64,000 nucleotides of DNA from Gemmata palustris (GTDB taxonomy: Bacteria; Planctomycetota; Planctomycetia; Gemmatales; Gemmataceae): the NCBI RefSeq assembly GCF_017939745.1, contig NZ_JAGKQQ010000001.1:6339299-6403298 (forward strand), given 5' to 3'. Below are positions 25,850-35,069 of this stretch, one piece after another. The notes beneath the pieces are model-generated. The model did no database searches. It saw only the letters and a program-made list of their open reading frames with translations, and was not told where the DNA came from. Each line of letters begins with the position of its first letter. Position 1 is the stretch's first letter. The translations under genes were made by a program, and so were the position numbers.

Positions 25850-26930
25850 AGTCCGCATCCGTGAGGTTGGCCGGGAGCTTCACCTTCTCGAGCAAGTAGT
25901 ATTCCGCTTCCTTGCCCGTCGAGTCGGCCGCGACAATCAGAACCGGCAACCCGTAAGACGGCGACTTCTCCTTCAGGTCGAAGAAGTAGGTTCGGCTCCC
26001 GCCCTTCGGGAACAGCGGATCGCCACCCGCGCGGAGGTTCTGCGTCACGGCCGTGAGCGGGTACGGGTACTCGTCGCGCTTGACCGGTCCGTGAAGCGTG
26101 AGCGTATCGGCCGGGAGTTTGCCGGCTTCCATCTTCGTAACGGTGTCCGCGAGTTTGGTGAGCGCCTTCTCGAACCCGGCATCGCGGATGCTGTTGCGGG
26201 CTTTCTCTTTCACGCGCGCGTCATCGGGCGAAACGGGCGGCACAATGAACCCGGCTTTGAACAGCTTGTGGTCGCCCTGTCCGAGCATCAGGTACAACTT
26301 GTCCTCGTGCTTCTTGGGGAAGTATACCACCTCGCGCCCCTTACCACTTTCACTGATCGTCCGCGTAAACACGCTCATCGGTTCCCGGCGGAACTGGAAC
26401 AGCACGACCTCGCTGGTGGACGCACCTTGCGGGTTGATCTCCCGGCGCGTGACAGTGGCCTCGAACGTGTCCACGGCCCTCCACGCAGTGTTTGCGGTGG
26501 CGATCACCGTCTTCAGTTCAGCGAGGGGCTTTGCGGTCGGTGCGGGGGTAGCGGGAGCTTCTGTATTGGGCTGCTTCGGCGCAAACGGCGAAGGCATCGT
26601 TCCAGACTTCGGGTCCGGTCGTTTGCGCAAGGGTGGCAGGGTGCTCATGCTGGCGTCCGTATCAATATCCGGCGGGGAAAACGTTCCTCCGGCCGGTGCG
26701 AGATCGTCCGTTCGTGGGGGCACGAGTGGGCGCTCGTCCGACAGAGTCGGGCGCACGGGGGTGCTCGATGCCATTCCGAGCGATGACTGGTTACCGAGAG
26801 GTTTGGGCGTGCTCGCGCCGTATGGTGCCGGTGGGTCGGACTTCGCGAACGGCCCTTGAGCACGCGAGTGGTACCGCGAGCAACCCGCGAGAAGAGTAAC
26901 GAGCGAACAGAACGCAAGTGTGCGGATCAT
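25821..26930 (-). CDS. DUF1571 lipoprotein
   Basis: The 369-aa protein starts MIRTLAFCSLVTLLAGC, a lipoprotein signal. A disordered Pro/Ser/Thr linker (about residues 20-135) and then a DUF1571 domain follow: TAWRAVDTFEATVTRREINPQG, VVLFQFRREPMSVFTRTISESGKGREVVYFP, SIRDAGF. A beta-rich tail ends SYGLPVLIVAADSTGKEAEYYLLEKVKLPANLTDADF. DUF1571 is a LolA-like fold domain nearly confined to planctomycetes, of unknown function. The ATG at 26930 begins the signal peptide. It converges with and overlaps the preceding gene. Confidence 0.87.
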   Translation of the reverse strand: MIRTLAFCSLVTLLAGCSRYHSRAQGPFAKSDPPAPYGASTPKPLGNQSSLGMASSTPVRPTLSDERPLVPPRTDDLAPAGGTFSPPDIDTDASMSTLPPLRKRPDPKSGTMPSPFAPKQPNTEAPATPAPTAKPLAELKTVIATANTAWRAVDTFEATVTRREINPQGASTSEVVLFQFRREPMSVFTRTISESGKGREVVYFPKKHEDKLYLMLGQGDHKLFKAGFIVPPVSPDDARVKEKARNSIRDAGFEKALTKLADTVTKMEAGKLPADTLTLHGPVKRDEYPYPLTAVTQNLRAGGDPLFPKGGSRTYFFDLKEKSPSYGLPVLIVAADSTGKEAEYYLLEKVKLPANLTDADFNPDRLGKK

Positions 26931-27182
26931 AGTGTGCGTCCGTGCGGAGCCGAGGCAATCTCCACCCGGCACCATAGCCACAACAAGTGTCCGCAGGCAA
27001 GATGAGAATGTGAGTGGTGAGGGGAAGGGGCGAAGACCAGAGAAGATGGGAGGGCGAAGAAACGGCACGGGGTGCAGAAGATCGAGAACAGAAGGCAAAG
27101 AACAGAGGTCGGGAAAGACCGGGTCTATGCACGCAGTTGCTGCGACCTGTTCCTTCTGTTCATTGCCGCCCGTTCGGGTCTC

Positions 27183-27563
27183 TCACTTCTTGTACACGGC
27201 CTTCGGGTCAAAAATGCGTTCCGCGATGACCTTCAGTTCGCCCTCGTCGAGCTGGCGGAAAAAGCAACTCTTGTAGCCCTCGTGACACGCCGCCCCGCCG
27301 ATTTGCTTGACCTTCAGCAGCACGGTATCGGCGTCGCAATCAATGAAGACGCCACGCACTTCTTGGACGTTCCCGCTCTCTTCGCCCTTGCGCCACAACT
27401 TGTTGCGGCTGCGGCTGAAGTAAACCGCGCGGCCGGTGCGCACGGTTTCATCGAACGCCTCGCGGTTCATCCACGCGAGCATGAGCACTTCGCCCGTGTC
27501 CGCGTCCTGAGCAACTGCGGCAACCAGTCCGCCGGCCTTATCGAAGTCGAGTGTGGTGTTCAT
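27183..27563 (-). CDS. hisI: Phosphoribosyl-AMP cyclohydrolase
   Basis: The 126-aa HisI catalyses ring opening of phosphoribosyl-AMP, step 3 of histidine biosynthesis. Motifs are [39 protein letters not shown], the metal-binding [28 protein letters not shown] (DCDxD and zinc cysteines) and a short C terminus. There is no HisE fusion. The gene is outside any his operon, downstream of a small membrane protein pair and apt. Confidence 0.95.
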   Translation of the reverse strand: MNTTLDFDKAGGLVAAVAQDADTGEVLMLAWMNREAFDETVRTGRAVYFSRSRNKLWRKGEESGNVQEVRGVFIDCDADTVLLKVKQIGGAACHEGYKSCFFRQLDEGELKVIAERIFDPKAVYKK

Positions 27564-27686
27564 CAGTTCGTTGATTCTGGGAATGCGGTGTCGTTCCTAC
27601 GATTCTACGCGCGCCGGCGGCCGAATCACCGGCGCGCCCGCATTAGTAGCGGAACGACACGAACCACCCTTGCGACGTGCTGCGGC

Positions 27687-28337
27687 TCAATCGTCCCAAT
27701 CGCGGGTGCCTCGATTGCGGTTCTTGTCGATGGCGCGGCTCACGACGGGGTTATTAAGTACCACCATGCCCCAAATGCCGAACCCAACGGGAACGAACGC
27801 ACAGAAGCACATGGAGCACAGTAACAGGAACGACGTGAGACCCACAACGGACGCGGTCATGGCCCAGCCGTAACTGGACAGCGCCCGCATCTTTCGCCCG
27901 CCGACGACCATCACGATCGTGTACGGCAGCACGCACAGCGCGGAGAACACGCCGAACAGCACCGCTCCCGTCTCGTCGCCGTTACGGTTGTTCGCCTGCA
28001 GTGCGGCGGCAAAAAACCAGTACAACGCGCCGCCGGCCAGGAGCAACCCGCCGACCCACCCACTCACCTCCAACCACGTACCCGGGCCGTGGGCCAAGCG
28101 GGTCGCCTCCTGGCGCTCCCACTCGTCGCGCTCCGGGTCGGGGCCGCGGCGCCGGCGCCGCGGGCGGTCGTAGTCGTCCGCATACCTGTCGTCGCGCCGG
28201 TCGCGCTCGAACGGCGCCGGCGCGACCTCGGCCGGCACGAACTCGGTGGCGCAGTGCGGGCACCGCACCGTCCAGTCGCGGTAGGCGTCGTCCACTTCCA
28301 GCGCGCGGGCACACGACGGGCAACTAACCGTGGGCAT
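27687..28337 (-). CDS. Zinc-ribbon membrane protein
   Basis: The 216-aa protein opens with a zinc ribbon (CPSCARALEVDDAYRDWTVRCPHC, CxxC...CxxC, residues 6-28). An Arg/Asp-rich linker and four hydrophobic segments (about residues 88-205) follow. The end, FGIWGMVVLNNPVVSRAI, matches the end of the upstream neighbour (FGIWALVIIGQPDVKAGF), so the two are likely paralogues. The spacing between them is 19 bases. Function unknown. Confidence 0.8.
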   Translation of the reverse strand: MPTVSCPSCARALEVDDAYRDWTVRCPHCATEFVPAEVAPAPFERDRRDDRYADDYDRPRRRRRGPDPERDEWERQEATRLAHGPGTWLEVSGWVGGLLLAGGALYWFFAAALQANNRNGDETGAVLFGVFSALCVLPYTIVMVVGGRKMRALSSYGWAMTASVVGLTSFLLLCSMCFCAFVPVGFGIWGMVVLNNPVVSRAIDKNRNRGTRDWDD

Positions 28338-28356
28338 TCGGGTGTCCTGTCGGTGT

Positions 28357-28938
28357 TCAGTACCGGTCCGGGGAATACGCGGCCCGGCGGCGCGCGGCGA
28401 ACCCGGCCTTAACGTCCGGTTGCCCAATAATCACGAGCGCCCAGATACCGAAAACGAGGCCGAGGAAGCAGCAGCCACTCGTACATGGCAAGAGCGCGAG
28501 AACGGACCCCGCGATCGGCCAGAACTTCCCGCTCAAGCTCATCAGCTTCACCCCGCCGATGAGCGTAATTACCGAAAACACCCCAATCATCGCATAGAAC
28601 GGAATCCACCCGATTTTCGCCCAGTCGCGGAACTGATTCAGAAGCTGGATCTGATCTTTCTTCTGGGCGTCCGGGATGCCCGGGTTCTGTTCGACCTTCT
28701 TGACCTCTTCGTCGAACTGCGCATCGAGAGTGGCGAACTGAACGATCCCCAGAGCCACCGAGAGAAATCCGAAAACGGCCACAACGATCAACCCGATCGC
28801 GGGAGCCATCACCTTGCTTTTGGCGCGGCGAATCGCGCGCTCGTCACGGTCCCCGCGGTCGTCTTCGCCGAAGTCGCTCTCGCGGTCATCACGATCGGGA
28901 TCGTCGCGGTAGTAATCGTCGCGGGGGTCACGGGACAT
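28357..28938 (-). CDS. Hypothetical membrane protein, paralogue of next gene
   Basis: The 193-aa protein has a very Asp/Arg-rich N terminus (residues 1-40) and four hydrophobic helices. The C-terminal motif is FGIWALVIIGQPDVKAGF, shared with the downstream gene. It has no zinc ribbon. It starts 23 bases after the apt stop, so apt, this gene and the zinc-ribbon gene likely form an operon. Confidence 0.78.
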   Translation of the reverse strand: MSRDPRDDYYRDDPDRDDRESDFGEDDRGDRDERAIRRAKSKVMAPAIGLIVVAVFGFLSVALGIVQFATLDAQFDEEVKKVEQNPGIPDAQKKDQIQLLNQFRDWAKIGWIPFYAMIGVFSVITLIGGVKLMSLSGKFWPIAGSVLALLPCTSGCCFLGLVFGIWALVIIGQPDVKAGFAARRRAAYSPDRY

Positions 28939-28961
28939 GAACGCCTCGGAGGTGAAGGGAC

Positions 28962-29510
28962 TCAGTAAGTAAGGAGGCTAAAGATGTCGTAGCCGACGAG
29001 CGGCGCGCGACCGTTCAGGAACGCGAGTTCGATGAGGAACGCGCACCCCACAACACTGCCGCCGGCGAGTTCGATGAGTTTGCACGCCGCCGCCATCGTT
29101 CCGCCGGTCGCCAACACGTCGTCCACGACCAGCACCCGCGCGCCGGGTCGGATCGCGTCCGCGTGGACGTGGAGTTCGGCCGAACCGTATTCGAGGTCGT
29201 ATTTGAAACTGTGGGTCTCGCCCGGCAATTTCCCCGGCTTGCGGAGCGGCACGAGCGGCTTCTTGAGTGCGAGCGCCATCGGTGCGGCGAACAGGAACCC
29301 GCGGGCCTCGGCCGCCGCGATCACGTCGATCCCGCCCGCCGGGTAGTGGCCCGCGAGTTCGGCCACCGCGAACCCGAACGCCGCCGGGTCGCCGAGGAGC
29401 GGCATAATGTCTTTGAACAGGACGCCGGGTTTGGGGAAGTCCGGCACGTCGCGGATGAACGCTCTGAGATCCACAGCGGACTCCTGGCGGAACTCGGAAC
29501 TCTGGGGCAT
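28962..29510 (-). CDS. apt: Adenine phosphoribosyltransferase
   Basis: The 182-aa protein salvages adenine to AMP using PRPP. Motifs are IRDVPDFPKPGVLFKDIMPLLGDP (adenine-binding N-terminal region), DVIAAAEARGFLFAAPMAL, LVPLRKPGKLPGETHSFKYDLEYG and the PRPP loop VLVVDDVLATGGTM. Normal length. It heads a minus-strand cluster with two small membrane protein genes. Confidence 0.96.
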   Translation of the reverse strand: MPQSSEFRQESAVDLRAFIRDVPDFPKPGVLFKDIMPLLGDPAAFGFAVAELAGHYPAGGIDVIAAAEARGFLFAAPMALALKKPLVPLRKPGKLPGETHSFKYDLEYGSAELHVHADAIRPGARVLVVDDVLATGGTMAAACKLIELAGGSVVGCAFLIELAFLNGRAPLVGYDIFSLLTY

Positions 29511-29566
29511 GTCTTAGCGTACTGCGCCGAAACGGGAAGAACCGGACTCTGTTAGTGGAGCGTGAC

Positions 29567-30046
29567 ATGAATCTGACCATTCGCCCCGCGACCCCCGCCG
29601 ACGAAACGGTGCTCGCGGCGTTCAACACCGCGATCGCGTGGGAGACCGAGCACAAGCACCTCGACCCGACGGTACTGGCGGCCGGCATCCGCGCGGTCTT
29701 CGCCGATCCCGCGCGCGGGTTCTACACGGTAGCGGAGAGCGGCGGAGAGGTCGTCGGCCAAATGATGGTCACGTTCGAGTGGAGCGACTGGCGGAACGGC
29801 TGGTTCTGGTGGGTGCAGAGCGTGTACGTGCGCGAGGACGCGCGCCGCGGAGGGGTGTTTCGCGCGCTCTATCGCGCGATCGAACAGCGGGCCGCCGCCG
29901 AACCCACCGTGATCGGGCTGCGGCTCTATTTCGATCTGGAAAACACCCGCGCGCAGGCCACGTACCGCGCGCTCGGGATGAGTGATACGACCTACGGAAT
30001 GATGGAAGTGTACCCGCTACCGGGGCGCGACGCGCACATCGGATGA
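29567..30046 (+). CDS. GNAT-family N-acetyltransferase
   Basis: The 159-aa protein starts MNLTIRPATPADETVLAAFN. The acetyl-CoA region has WFWWVQSVYVREDARRGGVFRALYRAIEQRA, a R-x-x-G-x-[FA] variant with GG. The C-terminal RLYFDLENTRAQATYRALGM is typical of GNAT motif B. Substrate unknown. The stop overlaps the start of the next gene in an ATGA, so the two are translationally coupled. Confidence 0.88.
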   Translation: MNLTIRPATPADETVLAAFNTAIAWETEHKHLDPTVLAAGIRAVFADPARGFYTVAESGGEVVGQMMVTFEWSDWRNGWFWWVQSVYVREDARRGGVFRALYRAIEQRAAAEPTVIGLRLYFDLENTRAQATYRALGMSDTTYGMMEVYPLPGRDAHIG

Positions 30047-30387
30047 ACCCTCCCGCACTGTTCCCGATCAGTTGGTTCGCGGCCGGAGTTGTGACCCCGG
30101 AGAGCGCGAGCGACTTCATGCGCTACGCACAGGCCGCGCCGAACCACCCCGCGCGCCACTGGCTCTGGGCCGCGTTCCGCGACTGGTCCGAGGAGCGCGA
30201 GCGGCTCACGCCGGACGAGTGCCGGGCGGCTTACGCATTGGGGGAAGCGGATCCGGACCAAAACCTCGGCACCGCGATGATGTGTCACGCGGTGTTGCAG
30301 CGCACGTGCCCGGCCGACGTGCGAGCCGCTGCGACGCGGAGCGACCGCACGGCCGTTCGGAAGACCGCGGGGGCGTTTCGGCAGTGA
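30043..30387 (+). CDS. Hypothetical protein coupled to GNAT gene
   Basis: The 114-aa soluble, alpha-helical protein (PISWFAAGVVTPESASDFMRYAQAAPNHPARHWLWAAFRDW) has no recognised domain. Its ATG overlaps the acetyltransferase stop by 4 bases, implying coupled translation and perhaps a shared role. Confidence 0.75.
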   Translation: MNPPALFPISWFAAGVVTPESASDFMRYAQAAPNHPARHWLWAAFRDWSEERERLTPDECRAAYALGEADPDQNLGTAMMCHAVLQRTCPADVRAAATRSDRTAVRKTAGAFRQ

Positions 30388-30707
30388 CGAGTCGGGGGCG
30401 AACGGAACCGAAAATTTTTTGTTGAAAGATTTCACTCTTACGAATCGTAACACGTCTCGAGCTGGGCGCCTTGTGTTTGTTTAGGCGGCGCCCGACTTCA
30501 ACTCGATAGCTATGTCTCCCGACCAATAACAGCCATTGTTGGTCTAATAAAGTCACGTTTGCCTATTGGCCGGCGCGGGCACCCGTGCCGGTCGCGATAT
30601 CCGGTAGCCCGCTGAACTGACCCCCGCATCACGGAATCACGGCAGCGCGCCCGGCACGAAGCGGCGAAGGGGTCCGCGTATTCACATCGTGACTTGAGGA
30701 GACCCGT
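30388..30707. other. Intergenic region with AT-rich patch
   Basis: About 320 bases. It begins with an AT-rich stretch (30405-30455) unlike the surrounding GC. Hairpin potential is seen at 30518-30541 (GACCAA ... TTGGTC). GAGGAG lies before the disrupted gene. No gene is seen. Confidence 0.5.
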
Positions 30708-31017
30708 ATGACGAGGTTCTGGACCTACGGTGTACTCGCCACCGTGCCGATCGTGCTCTGCTGGACCGCGCTTGTGCCCGGAGGGGCGCCGGCCGACGAC
30801 AAGGCCACCAAACTGCCCCCAACGAACCTCCTCGGGCTGACCTACCAGCCGCTCCCGGAGTGGGTGCCGTTCGAGTCGAAGGACACCGTTCAGAAGTGGA
30901 TCGATGAGAACGATACCAAGGCAATGACCCTGCACTCCTGGCAGTTGTGGGGCGGGCTCACGGAGCTGGTGACGCAGAAGGCCGGCGGGGAAGAGTACCG
31001 GGTGCCACTGTTCGAGA

Positions 31018-31025
31018 CGTGGTTC
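31018..31025. repeat. Target-site duplication, left copy
   Basis: CGTGGTTC immediately outside the left end of the IS element; an identical copy is at 31816-31823. Confidence 0.92.
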
Positions 31026-31815
31026 GGTAGTGGCTTTACTGATGGCACAGGTTATAGAGCCGGATAAAGTACCAAAGTGCCCCGAGATGATTCCTCTCGC
31101 ACTTGGAGAACGAGAGGGTCTTTCGCACGAACCGGGCGCATCGCTGGCGGAGGGTGAGCCAGAAGCGCTCGACATGGGCGGTGAGGCCCGTGTCCTTGCC
31201 CACGGCCCGGTGCCGGGCGCGTGGGATCGCTTGGCGGTACGAGGCGAGGAAGTCGGTGTACACGGTGACCCCGGTCCGGTACCCACGGGGCAATGCGCCC
31301 CAGAGGCGCTGGGCGGTTGCGGCGGACCGATCCCCGACGACCATCGCCAGAACCCGACGGGTGCCCTCGTCCAGGGCCACCCAAACCCACCGCACCTGAT
31401 CCTTGGACCCTACGAAGCTCCACAACTCATCGGCCTCGATCACGACCGGACCGGACTTTTTGGGGGCGGTCCCGGGTCGCGCGGGGTGTCGTCCCGGTAC
31501 AGGGCGTTGACGAACCCTTGGATCCAAGACCGGGACCGGCCGGTGATCCGGGCGATGGCTCGGATCCCGACCCGCTCGCCCAGCAACCGGAGCACCAGGG
31601 CTTGGTCGGACGCGCCGACCGGACCCTTCTTGGGAGCGGCCACGAACCGCCGGCGGCACGCCTGGCAGCGGAACACCGGAGTGCCAGAAGCGTTGGCCCC
31701 GTTCCGGACCACGTGAGTTCCCGAGCACCGGGGGCACGGCGGGATCGGGGCCAGGGCGGTAGCCGATTTGCTCATCCGGTCAGAGTAGGACCATGACACC
31801 GTTCAAGCCACTACC
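31026..31815 (-). mobile_element. IS1-family insertion sequence
   Basis: This 790-bp element has imperfect terminal inverted repeats starting GGTAGTGGCTT at both ends (31026 rightwards; 31815 leftwards). The left end continues TACTGAT, much like IS1 itself. An 8-bp direct duplication flanks it, as expected for the family. It encodes InsA/InsB-type transposase on the minus strand. The clean ends and target duplication show recent insertion. Confidence 0.95.
31036..31775 (-). CDS. insAB: IS1-family transposase InsAB' (programmed -1 frameshift)
   Basis: InsA (31775 to 31440, 111 aa) has a zinc-ribbon (CPRCSGTHVVRNG ... FRCQACRRRF) and an HTH (ALVLRLLGERVGIRAIARITGRSRSWIQGF). InsB is in the -1 frame and ends at 31036. 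A slippery heptamer C-CCA-AAA (31464 to 31458 on the minus strand) fits X-XXY-YYZ, so a -1 shift gives a 246-aa fusion. The DDE residues are in EADELWSFVG (D), VYTDFLASY (D) and HVERFWLTLRQR (E). Family knowledge: in IS1 only the frameshifted InsAB' is the active transposase. Both parts are intact, so the element may be mobile. Confidence 0.92.
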
Positions 31816-31823
31816 CGTGGTTC
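31816..31823. repeat. Target-site duplication, right copy
   Basis: CGTGGTTC, identical to 31018-31025, just outside the right end of the IS element. Confidence 0.92.
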
Positions 31824-32951
31824 GACCCGGACCAGGTGTTCGGTCCCCCGCCGGTCGTGGAAAAGAAGCCGGCGGGCCGACCGTTCGCGCGCCCGCGGCA
31901 ACTGTTGCGAACCCAGCCCGGTCACCTCCGACTCCTGGGGGCCGAGGCCCCCGCTCCTCCGGCGGACCCTGTAGACCCCATCAGCTTCCGTGCCGTCACG
32001 GTCAAGTACAACCGGGAGATGCGGGACCACGCACAAGCGAACAAGTTTTACGACGGCGCGACCCTGCAAAAGATCAACGACAGTTGGGGCCAGACACCGG
32101 TCGCCGACCGGAACCTGAAGCCCTACCCGGACCGCTCAGTCATGCTCAAGCCGGTCTTCCAGTTCATCAGCGGGACCGAAGCGACGCTCCTCCCGTACTG
32201 GGCCGGTCCGGACAAGCGCATCGACCAGACCAAGCCACCGGGACCGAACAACTGGAGCGAGAAAATGCTCATCCTCCCGCCGGGGCAACCGAAGGTCGCC
32301 GTCCGGGGCATGCCGACCATCCCTCTCGACCGGTTTTATCACATGAAGTTGACGGCCGCCGAGGTCGACTACCTGAACAAGAATTTCGGCCCGTTCAGCC
32401 CGCCGATCAGCGCGGGCGACTACGCGATCCTGACCGGGATGCACGTTTCGACCCGCGAGATCGACAACTGGACGTGGCAAACGTTCTGGTGGTCGCTCAC
32501 CAAGCCCGTGATCCCGGACGCCGCGAAAAAGCGCATCCAACCGCCGTTCGACAACTACGAAACTCAGGTCGGGTACTCGTTCATGACCGGCCCGCCGCGG
32601 GCACCGCCAAGACCGAAGGGAACCCGAACTCGCTGCCCGTGGTGTGCTACAACCCGTATCTGGAAGCGGGTTTCGGGAACAACGTCTTCGACCCGCCGTT
32701 CAAGAACCAACTCGGTATTGAATCGAACTGCATGAGCTGCCACCGGGCCGCGGCGTGGCCGGGGTCCACGGCACTCTACGTCTCCAACGGGCTGATAAAG
32801 CCGGGCGACCCGATCTTCTTTACCAAGAACACGAAGGCCGACTTCGTGTGGGGTCAAACGAACGTGAATCCCCCGCCCGCGCCACCGAAGAAATGATCCG
32901 CTGACGGGTGGCTCGAACGCCATCTGTCCCGGAATGGCGCCCAACAAAAAA

Positions 32952-32977
32952 CGCGGGCGACCAAGTGGTCGCCCGCG
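32952..32977 (-). terminator. Rho-independent terminator of metalloprotease gene
   Basis: A 12-bp GC-rich stem (CGCGGGCGACCA / TGGTCGCCCGCG) is followed, on the minus strand, by TTTTTTGTT. It lies 29 bases beyond the metalloprotease stop. Confidence 0.9.
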
Positions 32978-33005
32978 CTACTCGGATGCCGAAATTAACC
33001 CGCGA

Positions 33006-35069
33006 TCACGCAACGGGGATCGTCGAGAGCAATTCGTCCACCCCGGTCGCAGAGCCCGCTAACTGTGCCAGGAACGTGCAGCCGGCGCACGAGCACTTGT
33101 GCTTCATCGGGTCGGCCGATGCGGTATAGATCGCGTCGCTGGCTTTGGGCGCTTCCACAGGGACAGGTGCCGACTGTTGGTTCGTGTCGGTCGTGTTCGT
33201 TGTCGAAGCAGTGTGCAACCCGGCGTAGAGCCCGTCGTAAGTAATTGGCGTGCCGAACGGTGCGGTGAACGGCGCGTTCGCCCCGCCCGCCTGCATTTGC
33301 TCGAAGCTGAACACGCGAGCGTAGGAACTGCTCCGGTTCGCACTGGCCGCGACGAGTTCGGCGCGGCCGTCGCCGTTCGTATCGCGCAGTGCCAACCGCG
33401 CGCCGCTCGGATCGGTCGGCGCGAATGCGTAGAAGCTTCCCACTAACGGTAAATCGTTCGCCTGGATGCCGGGGTTGTTGGTCAGGGTCGCACCGGACCA
33501 CACCTTGATGTGTGCCGGTCCGCGGTCCGGGGCGATCGCCAGTTCCGCGAACCCGTCCCCGTCCATGTCGCCAACCGCCGCGTTCAAACCCGACCACAAG
33601 CCAGCGAACGCGATGAAGTCGGGCAGCAACCGGGTCGCCGTAGCGTTCCGCAAGTCGGCCCCGCTGTAAACCGCGACGCGCCCCTCGGCCTGTCCGCCGG
33701 TCGTTACAATCACGTCCGCGAACCCGTCGCGGTTGATGTCCCCCGCTGCAACGCGAGCACCTCCACGGAACGCCGGGTTGTCGAACGCGAAGAAACTCGA
33801 CTGCACCCGGAGCCCACCGCCCTCAATGCGGAACGTCTGGATGTGCGGACCGGCGCCCGCATCGGCCGAAACGACCAGTTCGGACTTCCCGTCGTGATCG
33901 ATGTCCGCCGCGGCCAGGAACAACCCGCCCGTGAACCCCTGGAAGATGACCGTCTGACCCACCATGATGCTGCCGTCGCGCCCGTCCATCAGTTGAACGA
34001 CGGCCTGCGGACCGGCACCCGTGGTGAAGGCGTAGTCGGTCACGCCGTCGCCGTTGAAGTCGCCGCTCGCGACCCGGAGAGCACCGCGGTACCCGGCGAA
34101 CGGTGTCAGGCGCCGACCGGTATCGGTCAGAACACCGTTGGAGACGACGAACAGCGACACCGTGCCGTCCGTGTTCCCGGTGAACGCAACCGCGTTCTGG
34201 CTCGCGACCGGCACCGCGGTGAACGTCGGCGTCGCGGGCGCTGCCACCGGCGCGCCCCAACCCAGATCCCGCAGGGCCGCAGCGTCCAGGGCCGACCAGC
34301 TCACCCGTGTTCCATAGGTCAGCGTCGGATCGAGACTTAGCGCTTGCCCGCCGAGAGTGGCCCCGTCCGCCCAGTGCCCGCCGCCCGGGGCCAGCGGCAC
34401 CGGCCCGCCGTAAAGCGCGTTCGCATTCGCTCCGTAGAAGTAACCGTTGCGCGACAAATTGGTCCATTGGGTCGCGGTACCGATCCCGAGGACGTGACCG
34501 AGTTCGTGAGTCGCGACCGAGTAGAAGTCCAGTTCGTTCCGATCGAGCCCGTCCGTGGTTTGGCCGTAGTGCCAGGTCTGGGTGCTATCGAACGTGATGC
34601 TCCCGCCCCACGGGGCGAACCCGGAGTGCCCGCGCGTTTGGATCGTGTTGATCCAGGCCTGGCTCCCGGAGATGCCGTACCCGCCGAACCCGCCGAACCC
34701 CGCTTCCCCGCCCGTCAGAGCGCGAGCGCCCACATAGATGCGGAGCGTGTTCGCGCCGACCGCGAGGTTCGCCACACTGGTTTGGCCGCCGGTCGCGGGA
34801 TCGAAGAAGGAGGCGGTCCAGGTGTTGCCTCCGGACGGAATAATGGCCGAGAGGTTGGCCGACAGGCTGTTGCCCAGTTCGTTCGCGGCCCGTTCCATCA
34901 CCGCGCGGGCTTCCGCGTTGTTGAAGAACCCGCCGACGTCGCGCGAGTAGTCCAACTGGATCAGGACCGCGGGCACTTCGCGCGCTTCGAGCCGTTCGAG
35001 CCGAAAAGCGGGACGCAGAGCTCTCAGCGACGAGGAGCGCTTCGGGGTTCGCGTCAGCCACTTGAACAT
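33006..35069 (-). CDS. Secreted zinc metalloprotease with FG-GAP/VCBS repeats
   Basis: The 687-aa protein starts with a basic segment and LRPAFRLERLEAREVPAV, the planctomycete 'LExRxVPA' N-terminal signature of exported giant proteins. The metzincin-like domain has zinc site H188-E-L-G-H192-V-L-G. The normal third ligand position in HExxHxxGxxH is replaced (T), and H232 in GGGHWADG could serve instead, as in leishmanolysin-like enzymes. From about residue 290, FG-GAP/VCBS propeller repeats occur (SGDFNGDGVTDYAF, AADIDHDGKSELVV, AGDINRDGFADVIV, VGDMDGDGFAELAI, LRDTNGDGRAELVA) with calcium-binding DxDxDG loops. The C-terminal tail has a KCSCAGC cysteine cluster. Probably a surface or secreted protease. 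Confidence 0.87.
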   Translation of the reverse strand: MFKWLTRTPKRSSSLRALRPAFRLERLEAREVPAVLIQLDYSRDVGGFFNNAEARAVMERAANELGNSLSANLSAIIPSGGNTWTASFFDPATGGQTSVANLAVGANTLRIYVGARALTGGEAGFGGFGGYGISGSQAWINTIQTRGHSGFAPWGGSITFDSTQTWHYGQTTDGLDRNELDFYSVATHELGHVLGIGTATQWTNLSRNGYFYGANANALYGGPVPLAPGGGHWADGATLGGQALSLDPTLTYGTRVSWSALDAAALRDLGWGAPVAAPATPTFTAVPVASQNAVAFTGNTDGTVSLFVVSNGVLTDTGRRLTPFAGYRGALRVASGDFNGDGVTDYAFTTGAGPQAVVQLMDGRDGSIMVGQTVIFQGFTGGLFLAAADIDHDGKSELVVSADAGAGPHIQTFRIEGGGLRVQSSFFAFDNPAFRGGARVAAGDINRDGFADVIVTTGGQAEGRVAVYSGADLRNATATRLLPDFIAFAGLWSGLNAAVGDMDGDGFAELAIAPDRGPAHIKVWSGATLTNNPGIQANDLPLVGSFYAFAPTDPSGARLALRDTNGDGRAELVAASANRSSSYARVFSFEQMQAGGANAPFTAPFGTPITYDGLYAGLHTASTTNTTDTNQQSAPVPVEAPKASDAIYTASADPMKHKCSCAGCTFLAQLAGSATGVDELLSTIPVA

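Larger units (their letters stand above)
30708..32896 (+). pseudogene. Secreted c-type cytochrome-like protein, disrupted by IS1 element and frameshift
   Basis: The 5' part (30708-31025) encodes a signal peptide (MTRFWTYGVLATVPIVLCWTAL) and ends ...PLFETWF. After the insertion the sequence resumes at 31824 as DPDQVFGPPPVVEKK in the same frame, once one target duplication is removed. That frame continues to about 32600 (...NYETQVGYSFMTGP). There the reading must shift by -1 to reach GTAKTEGNPNSLPVVCYNPYLE ... SNCMSCHRAAAWPGS, ending at 32896. The second lesion looks like a single-base loss in a CCGCCGCGGG run. The complete protein would be about 460 residues, exported, with one haem c motif (CMSCH) near the C terminus. 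Its family is not recognised. Confidence 0.88.
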
